Assembly (NCBI GenBank): GCA_963560245.1
Contig: CAUWNS010000011.1
Span: 1-57,612 of the forward strand
From: Pseudoruminococcus_B sp937901805
GTDB lineage: Bacteria; Bacillota; Clostridia; Oscillospirales; Ruminococcaceae
Direction: 5' to 3'
Length of the DNA stretch: 57,612 nucleotides
The number at the start of each line of letters is the position of its first letter. Position 1 is the first letter of the stretch. The notes beneath the pieces were generated by a model. That model was not told where the DNA came from and made no database searches. It saw nothing but the letters and a program-made list of their open reading frames with translations. This document shows, in pieces, positions 43,095 to 51,698 of this stretch. The position numbers and the translations under genes are program-made.

Positions 43095-43436
43095 TTACGC
43101 TTCGTCGTGAATAGTATTGTTCACCTGAACAGACCAACGTGCAATACGGATTTTACTTCTATCTGTACCGGTCTCAATGACTACAGTGTCATCTCTCAAG
43201 CTAACAACACGGCCAATAATTCCTCCGGTTGTTACAATTTCATCTCCAACCTGAAGATCGCTACGCATCTTCTGTATTTCTTTTTCCTTTTTTTTCTGAG
43301 GACGGATCAAAAGGAAATAGAATACCAGAATCATCAGAGCAATTGGCAGCAAGTTAATTAGAAAAAAGGAAAGCGAACTGCCTCCAGCTGCTGCTTCCGA
43401 CGACGCTGCAGCATCCAAAAGGAACGGGTTTATCAT
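43095..43436 (-). CDS. yajC: Preprotein translocase subunit YajC
   Basis: The 113-residue protein has one N-terminal membrane helix (LSFFLINLLPIALMILVFYFLLIRPQKKKEKEIQKMRSDLQVGDEIVTTGGIIGRVVSLRDDTVVIETG), the YajC signature RPQ-K..K....m...L..GD.V.T.GGi.G.V. YajC associates with SecDF. I chose ATG 43436 with GGAGGTGTACACC upstream; the longer frame runs into tgt. The tgt-yajC pairing is widespread. Confidence 0.93.
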   Translation of the reverse strand: MINPFLLDAAASSEAAAGGSSLSFFLINLLPIALMILVFYFLLIRPQKKKEKEIQKMRSDLQVGDEIVTTGGIIGRVVSLRDDTVVIETGTDRSKIRIARWSVQVNNTIHDEA

Positions 43437-43503
43437 GTGGTGTACACCTCCAAAAAAATTGACATCTTCTATTATACAGGTTTGTACAAGCTGTTGCAAG
43501 CCT

Positions 43504-44634
43504 TTAGATCCTTTTCCCTAAAATATTAATGTATTTTTCATAAAACTCTTCATACTCTCCAGCATCAAGGGCATCCCGGATTTTTTCCATCAATGTATTA
43601 TAAAAATAAAGATTATGCGTAACGGCAAGACGCATAGCGAGCATTTCATTTGCCTTAAACAGATGACGGAGATAAGCACGGGAGAATTTTTGACAGGTAG
43701 GACAGGTGCATTCCTCGTCAATTGGAAGCAAATCGCGCTCATATTTTGCGTTCATAATGTTGCGGATACCGGACCAGGTGAACAAATGCCCATGGCGCGC
43801 ATTACGGCTTGGCATAACACAGTCAAACAGATCCACTCCGCGATGAACTGCTTCTAAAATGTTCACAGGGGTTCCAACACCCATTAGATAACGCGGCTTA
43901 TCCTGCGGCATATAGGGTTCCACTGCTTCAATAATCCGGTACATATCCTCAGCAGGTTCTCCGACAGCCAATCCGCCGATTGCATAACCGTCCAAATCCA
44001 ACTTTGCAATTTCCTGCATATGTCGAATACGGAGATCGTCATAAACACAGCCCTGATTGATCCCGAATAGCATCTGTTGCGGATTGATGGTATCGGGTAA
44101 AGAATTCAAACGGTCCATCTCCTCTTTGCACCGATAAAGCCATCTTACCGTGCGGTCGCAGGATTTGGAAGAATACTCATAAGTAGAGGGATTTTCTACA
44201 CATTCATCAAATGCCATGGCGATCGTGGAGCCAAGATTGGATTGGATTTGCATACTTTCCTCAGGTCCCATAAAGATCCGTTTGCCATCAATATGGGAAG
44301 AAAAGTAAACTCCCTCTTCCTGAATCTTCCGAAGGCCTGCCAGAGAAAAAACCTGGAATCCACCGCTGTCTGTCAGGATGGGGCCTTTCCATCCAATAAA
44401 GCGGTGTAATCCTCCTAAATCGTGGATAAGTTTATCCCCCGGGCGTAAATGCAGATGGTATGTATTGCAGAGTTCTACCTGACATTTTAATTCCACCAAA
44501 TCAAAGGAAGAAATCCCACCTTTGATGGCGCCGCAAGTCCCTACATTCATGAACGCCGGAGTCTGAACCGTTCCATGGACTGTTTCAAAAATCCCTCTCC
44601 GGGCATTTCCCTCTTTTTTTATTATTTTCAGCAT
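43504..44634 (-). CDS. tgt: tRNA-guanine transglycosylase
   Basis: The 376-residue enzyme has FMNVGTCGAIKGG, LCNTYHLHLRPG, the active-site Asp in LTDSGGFQVFSLAGLRKI, DECVENPSTYEYSSKSCDRTVRWL, YAIGGLAVGEP, YLMGVGTPVNILEAV and the zinc motif CTCPTCQKFSRAYLRHLFKANEMLA. It exchanges guanine 34 for preQ1 in tRNA; QueA (at 16908-17933) does the next step. ATG 44634 has GAGGTG upstream; a GTG six bases earlier is possible. Confidence 0.95.
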   Translation of the reverse strand: MLKIIKKEGNARRGIFETVHGTVQTPAFMNVGTCGAIKGGISSFDLVELKCQVELCNTYHLHLRPGDKLIHDLGGLHRFIGWKGPILTDSGGFQVFSLAGLRKIQEEGVYFSSHIDGKRIFMGPEESMQIQSNLGSTIAMAFDECVENPSTYEYSSKSCDRTVRWLYRCKEEMDRLNSLPDTINPQQMLFGINQGCVYDDLRIRHMQEIAKLDLDGYAIGGLAVGEPAEDMYRIIEAVEPYMPQDKPRYLMGVGTPVNILEAVHRGVDLFDCVMPSRNARHGHLFTWSGIRNIMNAKYERDLLPIDEECTCPTCQKFSRAYLRHLFKANEMLAMRLAVTHNLYFYNTLMEKIRDALDAGEYEEFYEKYINILGKRI

Positions 44635-44726
44635 CAACACACCTCATTGAAAAGAAATACTTTCCTGCACATTTTATCACATTTTCTTTTATAAAAACAA
44701 GTATATAATTCCCAAAGACGCGAATA

Positions 44727-44757
44727 AAAATATCCCCTGTTGGACAGAGGATATTTT
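44727..44757 (-). terminator. Terminator after bceB
   Basis: On the - strand ATATCCTCTGT and ACAGGGGATAT pair with one mismatch and are followed by TTTTTATT. Confidence 0.65.
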
Positions 44758-44771
44758 TTGTCAGGACCTTT

Positions 44772-46823
44772 TTATTTTTCCGCATGTCTTTTTTGTGCAC
44801 CGCTGACAATCGTGTAATATGAACGGGATGTAATACGATAAACTAAAACATAAAAAGCGGCAAAAACCAAATAGCAACATACAGTAACTAAAATCAAAAG
44901 GCTTGTATTCGTCAAACTAAACATGGCAAGCATTTTGCTCAGCATCGGAAATGCAAACGCAAGATGAATACCTGCGACAACGAGCGGTAGGAAAAAGACA
45001 GTTAACACCTGGGAGTTAATACTCTTTTTAATCTCCTTCTTTGTCATTCCAACTTTCTGCATAATTTCAAAGCGGGATTGATCTTCATAGCCTTCTGAGA
45101 TCTGTTTATAGTAGATAATCAGAACGGCCGCAAAGATAAAAACAATCCCGAGCAGGATTCCCAGGAAAAATAATCCGCCATACAGCCCATAAAAACCCGC
45201 CCGTTCTTTTGCTACGCTTTCGCAGGCAATCGAAAAATCGCCCTGTGAGAAAACGGGTTGATGAAGCCCCTCCTGAATTTCATTATAAATGGATATCTGT
45301 GTGTCATCCGGACAATCCAAGTCAAATCCATAAAACCAATGATATGTGAAAACCGGATCCCCATAAAAATCAGCCAATCCTTTGAAAGGAGCAACAATTT
45401 GAGATACATCTGGAACAAATAGGTACAGGGATGGAACAACCTGCATGGCGTCAATCCCATTATCAGCAAAATCCGGAACGAATTTTTTTATTTTGATTTG
45501 GTTTTCCCCCATAATAGAAATACTGTTTTCACGAAAATTCGATTTTGTTGAGTAAGCCAAGGCCTCCCTTTCTTCTAATTGCTCATTTTGTCCCATAATC
45601 CGGTTATAATCATCCAAGGGTACAAGAAAAATCTGCCACATATCCTGATAGGCGCTGGAGATCAGCGCACTGCTCGAGTTTTCCGTCCGGAAAACACCAT
45701 CGTGAAAATATCCTGCAAAGGCAGCTACATGGTAATCAAGCAGGTTTTCTGCTGCTTGCCCATGTCTCTCCACCGTTTTTGTGGTGAGCTCTTTGACGGA
45801 CTGTACTTGGTCAGGATAAAACCCCTCCATATCGCTCGCAGTAGAATCTAAAGAGATGTTCCTTGGATATCTCGAACGTAGGCTGTCCTCTGCGCCAGTA
45901 TACAAGCAAACCGTTGAGGAGACCATAACCAGTACCATAGTACATAGGATACAGATTGAGGCAAGTCCGGCACCGTTACGTTTCATACGGTAGATCATGG
46001 AAGACACGGATACAAAATGGTTTGTCTTGTAATAATATCGTTTATTCTTTTGCAGTAATTTACAAATGACAACAGAGCCAGCAATAAACAGCAGATAAGT
46101 TGCCGTAATCACCATGATCACAGCGATAAAAAACCAAACCATGGTACTGATGGGATCCTCGATGGTAACAGCAAGATAGTAAGCGCCTGCTAAAATTAGA
46201 AATCCTACCAAAGCCAAAACCCAGTTTGCTTTCGGTTTCTTTTCTCCGGCATTTTCGCTGCGCAGCAATTCGATTGGATTTGACAGATGAAGCTGTCGAA
46301 GTGTACTGAATAAAATCAAAACAAAAATCACTGCGAATAGTGCCAGTGTCTGTAGAATTGCCTTTGGTTCTAACGACAGTGTAAAATCCACCTGAGAACC
46401 CAAAATATTCACCATTCCAAGTTCGGCAAGTTTGGAAAATACAATCCCGAACAGCAGCCCGGCTGAAAGAGAAATTCCTGCAATCATTAGGGTTTCCCAA
46501 AAAAGCATACAGGCCAAATTCCATTTCCCCATACCTAGAATATTGTATAGTCCAATCTCTTTTTTCCTTCTTCTGATGAGAAAGGAGTTCGTATAAAACA
46601 GAAAAATTAATGCAAAAAAGCCAATAACGCCGCGTCCCAGATCAAGCATAGCCTGCATAGTATCTCCGCCGGGCATAGACTGAAGTACGCCACTTATACT
46701 TAAAAAAGATATGATATAATACATTATTACCATGCCGCTGCAGGTCAGAAGATAAGGAGTATACAGTCTCCTATTTTTTCGGATTCCAGTCCATGCAAGT
46801 TTTGGATAAAAGCTCTGTTTCAT
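44772..46823 (-). CDS. bceB: Bce-type ABC transporter permease (FtsX domain)
   Basis: The 683-residue protein has the N-terminal FYPKLAWTGIRKNRRLYTPYLLTCSGMVIMYYIISFL, ten predicted membrane helices in the 1-3-4-2 style of BceB, and a large extracellular domain of about 200 residues (roughly 315-540) between the seventh and eighth helices. This domain binds antimicrobial peptides in the family. Two FtsX permease modules flank it (RRRKKEIGLYNILGMGKWN and GYEDQSRFEIMQKVGMTKKEIKKSI). It overlaps bceA by 4 bp. It likely removes lipid II-binding peptides from their target and signals to the kinase. Confidence 0.9.
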   Translation of the reverse strand: MKQSFYPKLAWTGIRKNRRLYTPYLLTCSGMVIMYYIISFLSISGVLQSMPGGDTMQAMLDLGRGVIGFFALIFLFYTNSFLIRRRKKEIGLYNILGMGKWNLACMLFWETLMIAGISLSAGLLFGIVFSKLAELGMVNILGSQVDFTLSLEPKAILQTLALFAVIFVLILFSTLRQLHLSNPIELLRSENAGEKKPKANWVLALVGFLILAGAYYLAVTIEDPISTMVWFFIAVIMVITATYLLFIAGSVVICKLLQKNKRYYYKTNHFVSVSSMIYRMKRNGAGLASICILCTMVLVMVSSTVCLYTGAEDSLRSRYPRNISLDSTASDMEGFYPDQVQSVKELTTKTVERHGQAAENLLDYHVAAFAGYFHDGVFRTENSSSALISSAYQDMWQIFLVPLDDYNRIMGQNEQLEEREALAYSTKSNFRENSISIMGENQIKIKKFVPDFADNGIDAMQVVPSLYLFVPDVSQIVAPFKGLADFYGDPVFTYHWFYGFDLDCPDDTQISIYNEIQEGLHQPVFSQGDFSIACESVAKERAGFYGLYGGLFFLGILLGIVFIFAAVLIIYYKQISEGYEDQSRFEIMQKVGMTKKEIKKSINSQVLTVFFLPLVVAGIHLAFAFPMLSKMLAMFSLTNTSLLILVTVCCYLVFAAFYVLVYRITSRSYYTIVSGAQKRHAEK

Positions 46824-47584
46824 CTTTTTTCACCGCCTGTTGCAAGTATGGTAAGGGTATCGGATATTTTCTGATACAGCTCACTTTCCGAACTGTTTCC
46901 TCGATAAATCTGATGAAAAACCTCGCCGTCTTTGATAAAAAGCACCCGGCTGGAATGACTTGCTGCTTTTACGGAATGGGTTACCATGAGTATAGTCTGC
47001 CCTCTTGTATTGATTTCATTGAACAATTGCAATAGCTCATCAGTCGCCTTGGAGTCCAGCGCCCCAGTTGGTTCGTCCGCTAAAATTAATCTTGGATTAG
47101 TTATCAGTGCCCTTGCAACGGCAGCACGTTGTTTTTGGCCGCCAGAGACTTCATAGGGGTATTTCTTTAAAATTTCTGAAATCCCGAGTTGGTTTGCAAT
47201 TGGCATTAACCGCTGTTGCATTTCTGAATAGTGCTTTCCGGCCAGCACCAGAGGGAGAAAAATATTGTCTTCCAAAGAAAAAGTATCCAACAAATTGAAA
47301 TCCTGAAACACGAACCCCAGGTTATCCCGGCGGAAGGCAGCGATACTGGATTCCTTTATTTTTGAGAGATCCCTTCCGTCCAACTGTACTCTGCCGCCAG
47401 TCGGCCTATCCAGAGCCGCTAGGATATTCAGCAATGTGGTTTTGCCGGAACCGGATTCTCCCATGATGGAGACATATTCTCCTTCTTCGACACTAAATGA
47501 AACATTTTTCAGTGCCTCCACTTTATTTCCGCCAAATCGGGTAGTATAGGTTTTCTTTACTTCATTCACTTCCAATATACTCAT
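46820..47584 (-). CDS. bceA: Bce-type ABC transporter ATP-binding protein
   Basis: The 254-residue protein has Walker A GESGSGKTTLLNILAALDRPTGG (residues about 38-60), the Q-loop LGFVFQDFNLLDTFSLEDNI, the signature YEVSGGQKQRAAVARALITNPRLILADEPTGALDSKATDELLQLFNEINTRGQTILMVTH. It belongs to the MacB/LolD-type peptide-defence ATPases. AGGAGGAGT precedes the ATG. It is transcribed from the Bce operator/promoter region 47612-47692. Confidence 0.93.
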   Translation of the reverse strand: MSILEVNEVKKTYTTRFGGNKVEALKNVSFSVEEGEYVSIMGESGSGKTTLLNILAALDRPTGGRVQLDGRDLSKIKESSIAAFRRDNLGFVFQDFNLLDTFSLEDNIFLPLVLAGKHYSEMQQRLMPIANQLGISEILKKYPYEVSGGQKQRAAVARALITNPRLILADEPTGALDSKATDELLQLFNEINTRGQTILMVTHSVKAASHSSRVLFIKDGEVFHQIYRGNSSESELYQKISDTLTILATGGEKR

Positions 47585-47668
47585 ACGAACTCCTCCTGTT
47601 TTTGATATATCTATTGTAACAAAAAGAGGAAATGCGCCTCCATTGAATCAGCTTACATTTCCCCTACT

Positions 47669-47692
47669 CTTTCTTACACTTTTGTAAGAAAG
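47669..47692 (-). promoter_or_regulatory. Bce-type response-regulator operator upstream of bceAB
   Basis: CTTTCTTACA-CTTT-TGTAAGAAAG is a perfect 10-bp inverted repeat with a 4-nt centre. It contains TTACA-N4-TGTAA, the binding consensus (TNACA-N4-TGTAA) reported for Bce-like regulators. It lies about 60 bp before a TACAAT -10 (47612-47617) that lacks a good -35, as expected for an activated promoter. Confidence 0.75.
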
Positions 47693-47693
47693 G

Positions 47694-48683
47694 CTATTCA
47701 ATTTCAAGCGATTTTTGCTCTAAATAGATACGGATAACCGTCCCGCTTTCCAGAGAAGAATTTGCGGTAATTCGGTGTCCCAAATTGTCACAGATTCTCC
47801 TGCAAAGATACAACCCGATCCCACTTGCTTTTTTATCTTTCCTGCCATTGTATCCAGTATATCCCTTTTCAAAAATACGGGGCAGATCTTCCGGTGCAAT
47901 CCCAATGCCAGTATCCCGGATGCACAATGTTTTTGGGGATTCCATGTCAATAGTAACGGTTCCGGAAAAGGTATATTTCAACGAATTGGAAAGCACCTGT
48001 TCAATTACAAAAGACAGCCATTTTTCATCTGTAATCACAGTTGCATGCATAGGGTGGAAATCAAGTTTGATTTTTTTGCGGATAAACTGCCCTGCAAACT
48101 TCCGAACAGCTTGACAGACAATGTTATCCAGAGGGTATGCCTGTATAACGTAATCGGTTGAGGAAGCACTTAAGCGAAGATAACATAGAGCCATCTCAAC
48201 ATACTGTTCGATTCGAAACAAATCTTCTGACAAGATACGTGCAAACGGAGAATCTTCATTTTGCAGATTCAGTTTCATCGAAGCAATCGGTGTTTTTATT
48301 TGATGTACCCAGATTGTATAATAATCCACCATATCCGAAATTTGAAGAGCGGATTGATCTGCCATCCGGCGTTGTTCCTCTCGCAGTATCTCAATGATTT
48401 GTTGATAATCCGCATCATCCTGGGTTTCCTTTTCCGGAAAAACGTCCATCAAAGAAGCGGAGAACTTTTGAATTTCTGTGAGACACTGATGTTTTCCATA
48501 AGCACGGATGAAATCGTAAACAAGAAACAGAAGCCCTAAAAGTGCACAAATCCCTACTGGATAGAGTACCGCTACAATCGGAAGATGATACAGTGCGAAT
48601 GTAATGAGGAAAATGAAACTAAATAATAAAAAAAGAAAAATCCCCTTTTTATGCCCTTTGAGATAGAACAAGAAAAAATTCAT
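47694..48683 (-). CDS. bceS: Bce-type intramembrane-sensing histidine kinase
   Basis: The 329-residue protein has two N-terminal membrane helices (GIFLFLLFSFIFLITFALY and AVLYPVGICALLGLLFLVYDFIRAY) with almost no extracellular loop, the intramembrane-sensing design. Then come the H-box WVHQIKTPIASMKLNLQ, the N-box LSFVIEQVLSNSLKYTFSGTV and the G-boxes IRDTGIGIAPEDLPRIFEKGYTGYNGRKDKKASGIGLYLCRRICDNLGH. It is stimulated by the transporter and phosphorylates the regulator. I chose ATG 48683 (AAGG upstream); an ATG at 48707 overlapping the regulator stop is also possible. Confidence 0.92.
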   Translation of the reverse strand: MNFFLFYLKGHKKGIFLFLLFSFIFLITFALYHLPIVAVLYPVGICALLGLLFLVYDFIRAYGKHQCLTEIQKFSASLMDVFPEKETQDDADYQQIIEILREEQRRMADQSALQISDMVDYYTIWVHQIKTPIASMKLNLQNEDSPFARILSEDLFRIEQYVEMALCYLRLSASSTDYVIQAYPLDNIVCQAVRKFAGQFIRKKIKLDFHPMHATVITDEKWLSFVIEQVLSNSLKYTFSGTVTIDMESPKTLCIRDTGIGIAPEDLPRIFEKGYTGYNGRKDKKASGIGLYLCRRICDNLGHRITANSSLESGTVIRIYLEQKSLEIE

Positions 48684-48703
48684 AACGTATACCTTCCCTA
48701 TGG

Positions 48704-49378
48704 TCATGGCTCTAGAAGATACCCAACGCCAAACTTTGTAGTAATGAACCCTTTTAAACCGGCTGCATCCAATTTTTTCCGTAGACGGTTGACATTTACA
48801 GTCAATGTGTTTTCATCTACAAAACTGTCTGTTTCCCATAACCTCTCCATCATTTTTTCCCTACTAACAATCTCTCCTTTATTTTCCATAAGAACGAGTA
48901 GAATACGGTATTCATTTTTAGTCAATGCAATCTGCTCATCTTGGTAAGTAAGTGTATTATCGCCAGTGTTCAAAAAAGCCCCGCGGTACTCCAGTACCGG
49001 CATACAGGCTGAGAAATCGTAGGTTCTGCGCAAAAGCGCTTGAATTTTGGCGATTAATACATTCTGGTCAAATGGTTTAGAAATAAAATCATCTGCGCCC
49101 AAGTTCATAGCCATAACAATATTCATATTATCGGATGCCGAGGAGATAAAAATGATCGGCACCTTTGAAACTTTACGGATTTCCTCACACCAATGATATC
49201 CGTTGAAAAATGGGAGAGAAATATCCATTAACACCAAATGTGGTTGATATGCTGAAAATTCAGAAAGTACCTGCCGGAAATCCTGAATACATGTTGTTTC
49301 CAGTTCCCACATTTGCGCCTTCCGACAGATAGCCTGTGCAATCCCAATATCATCTTCTACAATCAAAATCCGGTACAA
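48704..49378 (-). CDS. bceR: Bce-type OmpR-family response regulator
   Basis: About 224 residues with a receiver domain (YRILIVEDDIGIAQA with acidic pocket, LVLMDISLPFFNGYHWC carrying the phosphorylated Asp, FISSASDN, DDFISKPF) and an OmpR-type winged helix (ALTKNEYRILLVLMENKGEIVSREKMMERLWETDSFVDENTLTVNVNRLRKKLDAAG). It binds the operator upstream of bceAB. The probable start is TTG 49378, since AAAGGA lies at good spacing from it; two ATGs at 49384 and 49387 sit directly on the ribosome site. Confidence 0.92.
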   Translation of the reverse strand: MYRILIVEDDIGIAQAICRKAQMWELETTCIQDFRQVLSEFSAYQPHLVLMDISLPFFNGYHWCEEIRKVSKVPIIFISSASDNMNIVMAMNLGADDFISKPFDQNVLIAKIQALLRRTYDFSACMPVLEYRGAFLNTGDNTLTYQDEQIALTKNEYRILLVLMENKGEIVSREKMMERLWETDSFVDENTLTVNVNRLRKKLDAAGLKGFITTKFGVGYLLEP

Positions 49379-49521
49379 CAACATCATTCCTTTTCTGATA
49401 ATTCAAAAGTGGATGAATCTTTCTTTAATAGAAGAACTACTGTTTATTATTCCTCTTTACTACCCCACCGTCAATGAAATAAAGGAAAATTTAAGAATTT
49501 TATTCTTACCAAAATATGTAC

Positions 49522-49561
49522 AAAAAAGGAAAAGAACCAGCAGAATTCTCCTGGATCTTTT
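49522..49561 (-). terminator. Terminator after the small - strand frame
   Basis: AAAAGA-CCAG and CTGG-TCTTTT arms pair with one mismatch around GAGAATTCTG on the - strand, followed by CCTTTTTTG. It lies directly downstream of the 66-residue frame. Confidence 0.6.
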
Positions 49562-49577
49562 CTTTTTTATTATGCCC

Positions 49578-49778
49578 TTAAACGAAATATTTTTGGTGCG
49601 AACCGATAAAAACCAGAATACAGGAAGCAACGCTGTATAAAATACAAAACGAGATACACAGCAAACCACTTAAAATCGTCAGCCGCATCATCAAAAAACA
49701 GATTCGATAGGTATCAGACAGTACCTGTTGATAGGCATCACTTTTCATTTTATCCCAATATGAATTTTTCACACTCAT
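49578..49778 (-). CDS. Possible small membrane protein
   Basis: A 66-residue frame with an N-terminal hydrophilic part (VKNSYWDKMKSDAYQQVLSDTYRI) and one strong hydrophobic stretch (MMRLTILSGLLCISFCILYSVASCILVFIG). Codon use is reasonable, and a good terminator follows on the same strand. There is no clear ribosome site before the ATG at 49778 or GTG at 49772. I do not recognise it. It could be a remnant of a larger membrane protein. It lies between the Bce regulator and the nucleotidyltransferase. Confidence 0.35.
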   Translation of the reverse strand: MSVKNSYWDKMKSDAYQQVLSDTYRICFLMMRLTILSGLLCISFCILYSVASCILVFIGSHQKYFV

Positions 49779-49899
49779 GCTATGGATTCTATATCACCAC
49801 TACTCTCCCGCGTCTCTATGACAATGCTACAGGTGAACCACATTGTTTTATTCGAAAATTTCTCTGTCTAATGACAAATAACATACGACTATAAAGGAA

Positions 49900-50586
49900 T
49901 TAATACGGTATCATTTCCTTTTGATGAATGAGCCAGTTGGAAGTCCATCTGAGAAGGATTCCCGAGTATTGCTCAAAATCTTTTTCAGTAATACACTCTC
50001 TATTTTTGATCTGTTCTCCTACAAGCAGGATATCCCTATCCAGTGGAAGAAGGATTGTCATTAATTCCTCTTTTCGTCTTATGTATACTCCCTTTTGCAA
50101 ATAACCGATCGCCTGAAGAAGAAACCTAGCGGATTTATAACAGTTCTGTAAACTCTCCAGTTTTTTTCCATGAACTAAATTGTGTGCACATGCATGATAA
50201 AGATCGCACATCCCGGTATGAACGGCGCGCTGAATATCATTAGTCTGAATCGATTCCATGATCTCTTGTAAGGATCCTATCATCGGAATTGTATCATGGC
50301 AAAACTGGAACAAATCCGCACGATCCCAGGCAAACAATTCTTCTTTACCAGAGATAAACCCGCACATTTTCTCCCGATGGGGCAGGCCGTCCAGCATCCT
50401 GCTGTAAACGCAGAAATCTTCAAGGGAGACTGTATTTAAAATTACAACCAAATCGATATCGCTGTGTTCTCCCTCTTCCCCTCTGGCATAGCTGCCTTGT
50501 AGCCCAACAAACCATACCCGCTCTCCAAATTCTTTTTTCAGTGCAGAAATATAGGGCTTTATAAGCAAATCCACTACCTGCTCCAT
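49900..50586 (-). CDS. Nucleotidyltransferase-domain protein
   Basis: The 228-residue protein has the polymerase-beta-like motif VGLQGSYARGEEGEHSDIDLVVIL (GS-x9-12-DxD) near residues 23-46 and a helical C-terminal half. Similar proteins include streptomycin/spectinomycin adenylyltransferases and MNT-type toxins/antitoxins, but I see no specific substrate clue and no HEPN partner next to it. I chose ATG 50586 with AAGGAGGTTTTTCC upstream over an ATG at 50625. It stands alone. Confidence 0.75.
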   Translation of the reverse strand: MEQVVDLLIKPYISALKKEFGERVWFVGLQGSYARGEEGEHSDIDLVVILNTVSLEDFCVYSRMLDGLPHREKMCGFISGKEELFAWDRADLFQFCHDTIPMIGSLQEIMESIQTNDIQRAVHTGMCDLYHACAHNLVHGKKLESLQNCYKSARFLLQAIGYLQKGVYIRRKEELMTILLPLDRDILLVGEQIKNRECITEKDFEQYSGILLRWTSNWLIHQKEMIPY

Positions 50587-50640
50587 GGAAAAACCTCCTT
50601 TTACATATTGCTCTACTGCTGTCATAATAATATAGATACT

Positions 50641-50670
50641 ATTATAAAATCAGACGCTGTTTTTTGTAAA
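50641..50670 (-). promoter_or_regulatory. Promoter candidate for the nucleotidyltransferase gene
   Basis: On the - strand TTTACA (50670-50665) and TATAAT (50646-50641) are 18 bp apart and lie 55 bp upstream of the coding start. Confidence 0.5.
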
Positions 50671-50820
50671 CCATTTTCCCTATTTTACATAGAAAAGAGA
50701 TACTCGTTGTTATCGAATGAAATTCTTGAAAAAAGCCATATTCATTTTACTGCTTTTGGTAACCAAATTACTGTGGTCAAATTCCTTTCAAAAAGATTTT
50801 GAAAAACTGTATTGAAGGGA
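50671..50820. other. Gene-free stretch between divergent promoters
   Basis: The full gap 50587-50978 between the nucleotidyltransferase (-) and sufC (+) holds the two divergent promoters. This middle part has a short + frame with no ribosome site and no recognised domain. I see no RNA element in it. Confidence 0.35.
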
Positions 50821-50849
50821 TTGAAACTCCTAGTATTTTAGTATATAAT
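50821..50849 (+). promoter_or_regulatory. Promoter of the sufCB pair
   Basis: TTGAAA (50821-50826) and TATAAT (50844-50849) with 17-bp spacing. The leader to sufC is about 120 nt. Confidence 0.7.
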
Positions 50850-50978
50850 TAAAAAGATTAAAAGATTATCCTATCAATTGATTATTTGCAAAAAATCGAA
50901 TTCTTTGCCATATGGAGTATAAGTAAAAAATCCATATTTTATAAGGAATTTTGACAGAACAAAGGAGTAATGACAAAA

Positions 50979-51689
50979 ATGCTGACACTTGAACACCTGA
51001 CATGGACTGCTCCCGGCGGTCAGCGGATCTTAGATGACGTCAATCTGATTATTCCAGATTCCAAACTAGTGGTGATCACTGGTCCAAACGGAGGTGGAAA
51101 AACCACACTTGCCAAAATGATTTCCGGACTACAAAAACCGGATTACGGGCGTATTTTTTTAGACGGAAAAGATATCACAGATTTGGATATTACAGAACGC
51201 GCTAACCTTGGTATCAGTTATGCTTTCCAACAACCTGTACGATTTAAGGGGTTGACGGTGCGTGATCTGCTGGAATTAGCAGCAAAGCGAACCCTCAGCG
51301 AAGAGGAACTCTGCGATACCCTCAGTAAAGTAGGGTTATGTGCTCAGGAATATATTAATCGCGAAGTAAATGCAAATCTCTCTGGCGGGGAAATTAAAAG
51401 GATTGAAATTGCAACAGTAATTTTGCGCCACACAAAAGCGACAGTTTTTGACGAACCGGAGGCAGGAATTGATCTTTGGAGTTTTCAAAACTTAATTGGG
51501 GTATTTCAGGAAATCAGGCGGTCTCTCACGGGTACTCTGGTCGTCATCTCTCATCAGGAGCGTATTCTCTCTATTGCAGATGAAATTGTTGTTTTAGCTG
51601 ATGGAAAAGTCCAAGCTATGGGGCCGCGCCATAAAATTCTTCCAGGATTATTGGAAGAGGCTGATTCCTGCCCGAAACAGAAAGGATGA
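50979..51689 (+). CDS. sufC: SufC-type Fe-S assembly ATPase
   Basis: The 236-residue ATPase has Walker A GPNGGGKTTLAK (residues 35-46), the Q-loop YAFQQPVRFKGLTVRDLLELA, the signature NLSGGEIKRIEIATVILRHTKATVFDEPEAGIDLWS, and an H-loop VVISHQERI. LSGGE-KR and DEPEAGIDL suit SufC-like ATPases rather than importers. I chose the ATG at 50979 because AAAGGAG stands 11 nt upstream; an ATG at 50970 is too close to it. Its only partner is the SufB-like gene 9 bp downstream; no sufD, sufS or sufU is present. Confidence 0.85.
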   Translation: MLTLEHLTWTAPGGQRILDDVNLIIPDSKLVVITGPNGGGKTTLAKMISGLQKPDYGRIFLDGKDITDLDITERANLGISYAFQQPVRFKGLTVRDLLELAAKRTLSEEELCDTLSKVGLCAQEYINREVNANLSGGEIKRIEIATVILRHTKATVFDEPEAGIDLWSFQNLIGVFQEIRRSLTGTLVVISHQERILSIADEIVVLADGKVQAMGPRHKILPGLLEEADSCPKQKG

Positions 51690-51698
51690 TTTATAATT

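Noticed and set aside
49413..49640. 75-residue + strand frame antisense to the bceR 5' flank
   Set aside because: No ribosome site, no domain, and it runs through the - strand terminator; likely a shadow.
49900..50586. MNT/HEPN toxin-antitoxin pair
   Set aside because: The nucleotidyltransferase motif is there, but no HEPN partner gene lies next to it and the protein is longer than MNT antitoxins.
50690..50830. A degraded gene fragment before sufC
   Set aside because: The short frame (YSLLSNEILEKSHIHFTAF...) has a weak protein look but no motif I can name and no ribosome site.
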